From Polaromonas sp. JS666 (GTDB lineage: Bacteria > Pseudomonadota > Gammaproteobacteria > Burkholderiales > Burkholderiaceae_C), in NCBI RefSeq assembly GCF_900103405.1, contig NZ_FNHX01000003.1, positions 372,001-436,000 on the forward strand: a stretch of DNA of 64,000 bases, in the 5' to 3' direction. The translations under genes and the position numbers were made by a program. The notes beneath the pieces were generated by a model, which saw nothing but the letters and a program-made list of their open reading frames with translations, was not told the origin of the DNA and ran no database searches. This document shows positions 53,484 to 60,148 of this stretch, piece after piece; position 1 is the stretch's first letter, and each line of letters begins with the position of its first letter.

Positions 53484-55544
53484 TCAAAAATCCTTGCACA
53501 GGCGCAGCGAGTCGTAGATCGCCGCATGGATGTTGTGCATGGAGATGCAGTCGCCGACGCGGTAGAGCAGGAAGTCTCCCTTGCCGGTGGCCTGGCTCAA
53601 GCCGGGTTGCGGCTGCGCGTCGTACAGGGCCTCGATGTCGGTCTGGCCCTTGTTGAGCGACAGCGGCTTGAGCTGCCAGTACAGGCCGTCATTGGGCAGG
53701 ATGCCGTTTTCGATGACCACCTGGTCCACCGCGCGCTCTTCCAGCGCTTCGGTGTATTCGTTCTTCAGCACGGCGATCAGTTTGTCGCCTTCGCGGTAGA
53801 CGCGCTCCAGCCAGAAGTTGGGCGTCTGGATCACGCCGCTGGCGTACAGCTGGCGGTAGAAGATCGGGAAGGTGGTGCCGCCCACGTCGTCGGCGACCTT
53901 GACGTCGGGTGTCACGATCTCCACCAGCTTGCCGCGCGCGGCGATGAAGTCGGCCGCGCCGGTGCCTGCATGGGTGCTGATGCTGTCATAGACCAAGACG
54001 TTTTCGCCCGGCGCGACCGCGCCCGACAAAATGTCCCAGCTGCTCACGCACAGGCCTTCAGCCGCGCCCCAGGCCGGCGTTTGCCCCATGTGCGGTGTGC
54101 CGCCGGTGGCCAGCACCACGATGTCGGGCTGCTCGGCCAGGATCATTTCCTGCGTGGCCGCCACGCCCAGGCGGCGCTGCACGCCCAGGCGCTGGGTCTC
54201 CATGTCGAACCAGCGGATGATGCCGGCCATCTGCTCGCGTTTGGGCGGCTTGGCCGCCAGGTTGACCTGGCCGCCGACGACGGTGTTTTTCTCGAACAGC
54301 ACGACCTCGTGGCCGCGCTCGCGGGCCACGCGCGCGGCTTCCAGGCCGGCCGGGCCGGCGCCGACCACCACCACCTTGCGGCGAACACCCGTGGTTTTTT
54401 CAATGGTGTGCGGCATGGTTTCTTCGCGGCTGGTGGCGGCGTTCTGGATGCACAGCACGTCCAGGCCGTTGTACTGGCGGTCTATGCAGTAGTTGGCGCC
54501 CACGCACTGTTTGATCTGGTCTTCCCGGCCGTCGCGGATCTTGATGACCATGTGCGGGTCGGCGATCTGCGCGCGGGTCATGCCCACCATGTCGACCATG
54601 CCGGTGGCCAGGATGCGTTCTGCCTGCGAGGCGTCGCGAATGCTTTGCGCGTGCATGACGGGCACTTTGGACACCGACTTGATGCCGGCGGCCAGGTGCA
54701 CAAAGGGCTCGGGCGGCAGCGCCATGGGCGGCATGCAGTTGACCAGGGTGTTGTGCGTATCCGCGCCGGAGCCGACCACGCTCAGAAAGTCGATCAGGCC
54801 GCTTTCCGACATAGCCTGGGCAATTTCCTTGGCCATCTCGTGGCTGATGCCGTCTTCATGGAATTCATCGCCGCACATGCGCATGCCGACGCAGAAATCG
54901 GCGCCGACCTGCTCGCGCACGGCCTGCAGCACTTCCATGCCGAAGCGCAGGCGGTTTTCCAGGCTGCCGCCGTACTCGTCAGTGCGGTGGTTCACGCGCG
55001 GGCTCCAGAACTGGTCGACCAGCTGCTGGTGCGCGGCGGAGATTTCGATGCCGTCCAGGCCCGCGTCCTTCACGCGTTTGGCGGCGCGGCCGTAGTCGGC
55101 CACGATGCGGCGTATCTCTTCGATCTCTATGGTCTTGGCGTTGCCGCGGTGCACCGGCTCGCGTATGCCCGAGGGGCTGACCAGGTGCGGCCAGTCGAAG
55201 CCGTGCCAGGCATTGCGCCTGCCCATGTGGGTGGCCTGGATCATCAGTTTGGCGCCGTGCTTGTGCATGGTCTCGGCCAGCTTGGCCAGGGGCTCGATCA
55301 CCGAGTTCTTCGCCAGGTTGACGGAGCTCCACCAGGACCAGGGGCTGTCGCGCGACACCGGGCTGGAGCCGCCGCAAATCGCCAGGCCCACACCGCCCTT
55401 GGCTTTTTCCTCGTAATACCGGATGTAGCGCTCGGTCGGGTTGCCGCCTTCGGCATACACCTCGGCATGCGCGGTGCTGACGATGCGGTTGCGCAGCAGG
55501 ACCTGGTTCAGGCGGATGGGCTCAAACAAATGCGGGTAGCGCAT
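53484..55544 (-). CDS. dgcA: Dimethylglycine demethylase flavoprotein
   Basis: 686 residues of the trimethylamine dehydrogenase/2,4-dienoyl-CoA reductase type: N-terminal FMN barrel (LFEPIRLNQVLLRNRIVSTAH; active-site region EISAAHQQLVDQFWSPRVNHR), 4Fe-4S cysteines in the linker (QCVGANYCIDRQ, LCIQNAA), and a C-terminal FAD/NAD part (VVVVGAGPAGLEAARVA). In Pseudomonas DgcAB demethylates dimethylglycine to sarcosine. Head of the compact dgcA-dgcB-etfA-etfB set. Confidence 0.94.
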   Translation of the reverse strand: MRYPHLFEPIRLNQVLLRNRIVSTAHAEVYAEGGNPTERYIRYYEEKAKGGVGLAICGGSSPVSRDSPWSWWSSVNLAKNSVIEPLAKLAETMHKHGAKLMIQATHMGRRNAWHGFDWPHLVSPSGIREPVHRGNAKTIEIEEIRRIVADYGRAAKRVKDAGLDGIEISAAHQQLVDQFWSPRVNHRTDEYGGSLENRLRFGMEVLQAVREQVGADFCVGMRMCGDEFHEDGISHEMAKEIAQAMSESGLIDFLSVVGSGADTHNTLVNCMPPMALPPEPFVHLAAGIKSVSKVPVMHAQSIRDASQAERILATGMVDMVGMTRAQIADPHMVIKIRDGREDQIKQCVGANYCIDRQYNGLDVLCIQNAATSREETMPHTIEKTTGVRRKVVVVGAGPAGLEAARVARERGHEVVLFEKNTVVGGQVNLAAKPPKREQMAGIIRWFDMETQRLGVQRRLGVAATQEMILAEQPDIVVLATGGTPHMGQTPAWGAAEGLCVSSWDILSGAVAPGENVLVYDSISTHAGTGAADFIAARGKLVEIVTPDVKVADDVGGTTFPIFYRQLYASGVIQTPNFWLERVYREGDKLIAVLKNEYTEALEERAVDQVVIENGILPNDGLYWQLKPLSLNKGQTDIEALYDAQPQPGLSQATGKGDFLLYRVGDCISMHNIHAAIYDSLRLCKDF

Positions 55545-55553
55545 GGCGGATCT

Positions 55554-56087
55554 CTAGAGGGGGCTGACGGTGAACACGCAGTGGCTGTGGCCCTCGGCCG
55601 CGCATTGGGTTTCGGCGCTGCTGGTGCGCACGGCCGAGCCGCTGGTCTCCAGCACCCAGTCCATCGCGCCCGAGAACCAGCCGGCGAACAGGTAGCAGAC
55701 CTTGCTGTGGTTCACCGGCACGCCGGCAATGCCTTGCGCGAGCACGAATACCGAGTGATCGAGCTTGATCTTTGCGCGGCCGGTGGCGGCGTCCGATTCG
55801 ATGAAGGAAAACAGGCCCCAGCCGCGCTGCGACAGGCGCTTGAGGTAGTGCTCGTAAACCGCTATGCCGGACAAGCCGTGCGTGGCCGCCTCTTTCTGGC
55901 ACCAGAAATACGCCGAGCGATGCCCCGCCTTGTAGAGCGCGGGGGCATAGACCTCGCGGCCCACCACGGCCTCGGTTTCGACATGGTTGTTGACGAAGAA
56001 GTGCCGCGGCACATAAATCATCGGCAGGCCGTCGGTGGTCCAGATCCCGGTCTGGGCATCAACTTCAATGGGGAGTTGCGGGTTCAT
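55554..56087 (-). CDS. DUF5943/V4R-like protein of the dimethylglycine operon
   Basis: 177 residues from ATG 56087 (MNPQLPIEVDAQTGIWTTDG). The body HFFVNNHVETEAVVGREVYAPALYKAGHRSAY and the end AEGHSHCVFTVSPL resemble the V4R (4-vinyl reductase) ligand-binding fold, whose last strand carries the conserved EG-x-C pattern. A similar gene of unknown role precedes dgcA in Pseudomonas. It lies nine bases before dgcA and surely shares its transcript. Role unknown; small-molecule binding or assembly of the demethylase is possible. Confidence 0.78.
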   Translation of the reverse strand: MNPQLPIEVDAQTGIWTTDGLPMIYVPRHFFVNNHVETEAVVGREVYAPALYKAGHRSAYFWCQKEAATHGLSGIAVYEHYLKRLSQRGWGLFSFIESDAATGRAKIKLDHSVFVLAQGIAGVPVNHSKVCYLFAGWFSGAMDWVLETSGSAVRTSSAETQCAAEGHSHCVFTVSPL

Positions 56088-56206
56088 CTTGGGAGTCTCG
56101 TTATGGATGTCGGAACACGGCCTGGAACACGGCCTGTTTGTGTCTGGCGGAAAGCAAAGGTCAAACCACGGGGCAGGGGAAGGCTTCACCCCCGATCCGA
56201 TGGCGG

Positions 56207-56237
56207 CCGGTGGTCCCAGGCCGGCTGGGACCACCGG
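56207..56237 (-). terminator. 13-bp hairpin after the caiX-like gene
   Basis: CCGGTGGTCCCAG (56207-56219) and CTGGGACCACCGG (56225-56237) form a perfect 13-bp stem with five-base loop GCCGG. It lies about 31 bases after the binding protein stop and before the DUF5943-like gene on the minus strand. No T-run follows. It may stabilise the binding protein message or reduce read-through. Confidence 0.6.
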
Positions 56238-56268
56238 GCCGCTATCTGCGCCCGGTGTTTGCGGCGCT

Positions 56269-57153
56269 TTAGCCGAGCCAGCTCGAAACACGCGCGGCGT
56301 TGTCGTTCATCCACTTCTCGGCTGCCGCGTCCGCCTTGGAGCCGCCTTCGACGGCCAGCATCACGGCGCCGATTTCTTCCGGCTTCCACGAGAATTTCTT
56401 CAGGAAAGCCACGACAGCCGGTGCCTTGGTGTTCAGCGCCGGGTTGATGACGCTGTCCACATGCTCTTCGGCGCCGTAGATGTTCTTGGGATCGGCCAGG
56501 AAGCGCAGCTTGTACTTGGCGAACATCCAGTGCGGAATCCAGCCCGTGACGGCGATGGATTTGTTGGCGCGGTAGGAGCGGTCGAGTTCGGCGGCCATGG
56601 CCGGGCCGGAGCTGGGCAGCAGGCGCATGTCCAGGCCGTAGGCCTTGATGGCTTCCTCGGTTTTGCGCATCACACCCGCACCGGCGTCAATGCCCACGAT
56701 GCGGTTGTCGAAATCGGCACGGAAGTTGTTGAGGTCGGTCAGGCTGGTGGCCTTGACGTAGTCGGGCACGATCAGGCCGATCTTGGCACCGGGGTAGTTG
56801 GCGCCCAGGATCTGGACCTTGTCCTTGAAGCTGGTCAGGTAGGCTTCGTGCGTCACCGGCAGCCAGGCCGACAGCGTCATGTCCAGGTCGCCGCGCGCCA
56901 CGCCTTGCCACATGATGCCCGCCGCCAGCGGCACCAGCTCAACCGGGTAGCCCAGCTTGCTGCGGATGATGGCCGCGGCGAGGTTGGTGGTGGCCACGCT
57001 GTCGGACCAGCCGTCGACAAAACCGATCTTGATCGTGGGCTTGGCTTGGGCAAAGGCGCCCATGCCCGTGGCGGCCAGGGCCGACGCGCCCAGTGTCTGC
57101 GCCAGGAATTTGCGGCGCTGGCCGAGGGAAATATTTTTTTGCGGTTTCATCAT
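56269..57153 (-). CDS. Glycine betaine/carnitine ABC transporter binding protein (CaiX/ProX-like)
   Basis: 294 residues from ATG 57153 (AGGAG upstream). The leader GQRRKFLAQTLGASALAATG has a twin-arginine motif, so Tat export is likely. TIKIGFVDGWSDSVATTNLAAAIIRSKLGY, DMTLSAWLPVTHE and AVTGWIPHWMFAKYKL are the OpuAC pattern with tryptophans for a quaternary ammonium cage. No permease adjoins it; the proVW core 9 kb downstream is the likely partner. In Pseudomonas a caiX gene accompanies the same dipeptidase and dgc genes. Confidence 0.88.
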   Translation of the reverse strand: MMKPQKNISLGQRRKFLAQTLGASALAATGMGAFAQAKPTIKIGFVDGWSDSVATTNLAAAIIRSKLGYPVELVPLAAGIMWQGVARGDLDMTLSAWLPVTHEAYLTSFKDKVQILGANYPGAKIGLIVPDYVKATSLTDLNNFRADFDNRIVGIDAGAGVMRKTEEAIKAYGLDMRLLPSSGPAMAAELDRSYRANKSIAVTGWIPHWMFAKYKLRFLADPKNIYGAEEHVDSVINPALNTKAPAVVAFLKKFSWKPEEIGAVMLAVEGGSKADAAAEKWMNDNAARVSSWLG

Positions 57154-57223
57154 GGTACGAACACTCCTGATTAATGGGAAGAAGGCAAAGAAAGCAAGAA
57201 CAACCCTGTTGGGGGAGTGTGAA

Positions 57224-58195
57224 CTACACGCCCCACACCTCACCAAAAACACGGAGCCAGTTGCGCCCCATGACCTTTGTGATCTTGGCCACCGGCCAGC
57301 CCGCGCGTTCCATGGCGGCTGTCAGGTTGGGCATTTCGCCGATGGTGCGTATGCCCAGCGGGTTTTGCACGGTGCCGAAATTGGTGAGGCGGCGGAACTG
57401 CCCCTTGTCGTGGGTCAGCATGTCGAAGAATTCCTTGCCATAACCCTGGGTGTGGTCGGTTCCCACGCCTACGCAGTCTTCGCCCACGATGTTGATCACA
57501 TAGTCCAGGGCTTCGACGTAGTCCTCCACCGTGGCTTCGGGGCCGCGCTTGAGAAAGGGAGGAAACATGGTCACGCCGATAAAGCCGCCGCGGTCGGCGA
57601 TGAATTTGAGCTGCTCGTCGCTCTTGTTGCGCGGGTGTTCCTTCAGGCCGGCGGGCAGGCAGTGGCTGTAGGTCACGGGCTTCTTGGATTCGAGGATGGC
57701 TTCTTCCGAAGTCTTGGCGCCTACGTGTGACAGGTCCACCATGATGCCGACGCGATTCATCTCGCCGATGACTTCGCGGCCGTAACCGGAGAGGCCGCCG
57801 TCGCGCTCGTAGCAGCCGGTGCCAATCAGGTTCTGCGTGTTGTAGCAAAGCTGGACCACGCGCACACCCATGTCGGCAAAGGCTTCGACATAGCCGAGTT
57901 GGTCTTCAAAGGCGTGGGCGTTCTGGAAGCCCAGGATGATGCCGGTCTTGCCGTCTTTTTTGGCTTGCTCGATGTCGGCCGTGGTTCGCACCAGCGACAG
58001 CAGGTCGCTGTTGTCGCGGATGGATTTCTTCATCTCGGCGATGTTGTGCACCGTGCTCTTGAAGTCGTCCCACACCGAAACGGTGCAATTGGCGGCGCTG
58101 AGGCCGCCTTTTTTCATGTCCTCGAACACCTCACGGCTCCACTTGGAGATGATCAGGCCATCGATGATGAGGGAGTCTTGGTGCAGCGTGCTCAT
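57224..58195 (-). CDS. Membrane dipeptidase (M19) homologue with altered zinc site
   Basis: 323 residues of the renal-dipeptidase fold, as found beside dgcA in Pseudomonas. By eye, the canonical N-terminal HxD zinc ligands are replaced (DGLIIS: Leu14 and Ile16), and the bridging Glu is Gln91 (GFQNAH instead of GxEGxH). His157 (VDLSHVG), His178 (YSHC), Arg189 (HPRN) and the late Asp in VGVGTDHTQGYG remain. Ordinary dipeptidase activity is therefore doubtful. It may act on a betaine-related amide, use one metal, or have a non-catalytic role. Twelve bases after glyA, so co-transcribed. Confidence 0.87.
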   Translation of the reverse strand: MSTLHQDSLIIDGLIISKWSREVFEDMKKGGLSAANCTVSVWDDFKSTVHNIAEMKKSIRDNSDLLSLVRTTADIEQAKKDGKTGIILGFQNAHAFEDQLGYVEAFADMGVRVVQLCYNTQNLIGTGCYERDGGLSGYGREVIGEMNRVGIMVDLSHVGAKTSEEAILESKKPVTYSHCLPAGLKEHPRNKSDEQLKFIADRGGFIGVTMFPPFLKRGPEATVEDYVEALDYVINIVGEDCVGVGTDHTQGYGKEFFDMLTHDKGQFRRLTNFGTVQNPLGIRTIGEMPNLTAAMERAGWPVAKITKVMGRNWLRVFGEVWGV

Positions 58196-58207
58196 GGCGT
58201 TTGTCCT

Positions 58208-59482
58208 TTAGGCGTACAGAGGGAAACGGGTGGTCAATGCTTTGACACGGGCATAGACTGAAGCTTCCACGGAGGCGTCGCCGGCGGGATTCTTTTTCAG
58301 GCTGTTGAAGACTTCCAGCATCAGCCGGCCGACTTCTTCAAACTCGGCCACGCCGAAGCCGCGTGTGGTGCCCGCGGCCGTGCCGACGCGTATGCCGGAG
58401 GTGATGGTCGGTTTCTCGTCGTCGAAGGGAATGCCGTTCTTGTTGCAGGTGATGCCGGCGCGTTCCAGCGCCACCTCGGTGGTATTGCCTTTGAGGCCCA
58501 GGGGGCGCAGGTCGACCAGCAGCAGGTGGTTGTCGGTGCCGCCGGTCACCAGGTCCAGGCCGCCGGCCTTGAGCACCGCGCCCAGGGCCTTGGCATTGGC
58601 CACGACTTGTTGTGTGTAGGCCTTGAAGCCCGGTTGCAGCGCCTCGCCAAAGGCCACGGCCTTGGCGGCGATGACGTGCATCAGCGGGCCGCCTTGCGAG
58701 CCGGGGAACACGGAGGAGTTGATCTTCTTGGCGATCTCCGCGTCGTTGGTCAGCACCACGCCGCCGCGCGGGCCGCGCAGGGTTTTGTGGGTGGTGGAGG
58801 TCGTCACGTGGGCGTGCGGCACCGGGCTGGGGTAGACGCCGGTGGCGACCAGGCCGGCGACGTGGGCCATGTCCACCATCAGGTAGGCGCCGACCTTGTC
58901 GGCAATCGCGCGAAAGCGCGCCCAGTCGATGGTGCGGGGGTAGGCGGAAAAACCCGCGATGATGAGTTTGGGCTTGTGTTCCAGGGCCAGCGCTTCGACC
59001 TCGTCATAGTCGATCAGCGAATCGGCGCGGCGCACGCCGTACTGCACGGCCTTGAACCATTTGCCCGAGAGCGCCGGCTTGGCGCCGTGCGTCAGGTGGC
59101 CGCCGGCCGACAGCGACATGCCCAGCACCGTGTCGCCGGGCTGCACCAGCGCCAGCATCACCGCGGTGTTGGCCTGCGCGCCGGAGTGGGGCTGCACATT
59201 GGCGAACTCGCAGCCGAACAGCTTGCACAGGCGTTCAATCGCCAGGGCCTCGACCACGTCCACGTGTTCGCAGCCGCCGTAGTAGCGCTTGCCGGGATAG
59301 CCTTCGGCGTATTTGTTGGTCAGCACCGAGCCCTGGGCTTGCAGCACGGCTTGGGAGACGATGTTTTCCGAGGCGATCAGCTCGATCTGCTCGCGCTGGC
59401 GCTGCAGTTCGTGGTCCATGGCCAGGCTGACGGCCGGGTCGGCCTGGGCCACGCCTGTGGAAAAGAAAGCTTCAGTTTGCAT
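58208..59482 (-). CDS. glyA: Serine hydroxymethyltransferase
   Basis: 424-residue PLP enzyme, normal length. [41 protein letters not shown], and the PLP lysine in [15 protein letters not shown] are diagnostic. It joins glycine and 5,10-methylene-THF into serine (or the reverse). Inside a sox/dgc cluster it should use the methylene-THF and glycine made by sarcosine oxidase. Twelve bases after soxG and twelve before the dipeptidase gene. A second housekeeping glyA probably exists elsewhere (inference). Confidence 0.96.
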   Translation of the reverse strand: MQTEAFFSTGVAQADPAVSLAMDHELQRQREQIELIASENIVSQAVLQAQGSVLTNKYAEGYPGKRYYGGCEHVDVVEALAIERLCKLFGCEFANVQPHSGAQANTAVMLALVQPGDTVLGMSLSAGGHLTHGAKPALSGKWFKAVQYGVRRADSLIDYDEVEALALEHKPKLIIAGFSAYPRTIDWARFRAIADKVGAYLMVDMAHVAGLVATGVYPSPVPHAHVTTSTTHKTLRGPRGGVVLTNDAEIAKKINSSVFPGSQGGPLMHVIAAKAVAFGEALQPGFKAYTQQVVANAKALGAVLKAGGLDLVTGGTDNHLLLVDLRPLGLKGNTTEVALERAGITCNKNGIPFDDEKPTITSGIRVGTAAGTTRGFGVAEFEEVGRLMLEVFNSLKKNPAGDASVEASVYARVKALTTRFPLYA

Positions 59483-59494
59483 GGGGACGCTCTT

Positions 59495-60148
59495 TCAAAC
59501 GATTTCTAACAAGGGGGTGAATAGCGGGTCGGCACAGTGCGCCGGGCTGGTGATGCACAGGCGGTAAGGCTTGGCGGTGCGCTCCAGCAGGCGCCAGGTG
59601 TAATCGGCGAAGCTGCGGCGGAACACCAGCACCACACCCTCGGTGTCGGTGCGCACCACGGTGAAGCCGGTCTTGGAGGCCACAGTGCTCGCGCAGCGCC
59701 CCACGGCCAGGCTTTCGTAGTCATAGGGGCCGAGCTGGCGCAGCAGCAGCAGGTGGTCGGGGCCGCTGATGCGCAACGCCGTCAGGCCGCCGCTGTTGTC
59801 CACCACCTGGGCGAACACGCCTTGCAGCGCAGCTGTCAGCGCGGCCAGCAATGCGTCGCGGGCCGATCGCTTGCAGGCCAGCAGCCATTCGTCGGGCGAG
59901 ACCCAGAGCACCGCACCGGCGGTGGTGGCCACGACCGACATAGGTTGTGTCACCAGGGCCTGGCCCAGTACGCCGGCCACGCCTTGCATGAAGGCGGTGT
60001 CGTCGGCCTTGCCGCGCAGCACGATATAGCCCAGGTGGGGCAGCTCGCTCATGGCCACGCGGTTCTCTTGGGCGGGCGTTGCCGCGCGCGCGGGCAGGCC
60101 GAAGGCGTGCAGGGGAGATTCCAGCATGACGTTGGGTGGGTTAAACAT
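59495..60148 (-). CDS. soxG: Sarcosine oxidase gamma subunit
   Basis: 217 residues, matching SoxG of heterotetrameric sarcosine oxidase: LGYIVLRGKADDTAFMQGVAGVLG, VLWVSPDEWLLAC, DNSGGLTALRISGPDHLLLLRQL and the C-terminal VVLVFRRSFADYTWRLLER. A structural subunit of the GcvT-like fold without known cofactor. It overlaps the end of soxA by eight bases. Part of soxBDAG followed by glyA. Confidence 0.93.
   Translation of the reverse strand: MFNPPNVMLESPLHAFGLPARAATPAQENRVAMSELPHLGYIVLRGKADDTAFMQGVAGVLGQALVTQPMSVVATTAGAVLWVSPDEWLLACKRSARDALLAALTAALQGVFAQVVDNSGGLTALRISGPDHLLLLRQLGPYDYESLAVGRCASTVASKTGFTVVRTDTEGVVLVFRRSFADYTWRLLERTAKPYRLCITSPAHCADPLFTPLLEIV

Noticed and set aside
53346..56447. 1033-codon plus-strand frame opposite dgcA/dgcB
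   Set aside because: Spans the boundary of three real genes and has no domain signal.
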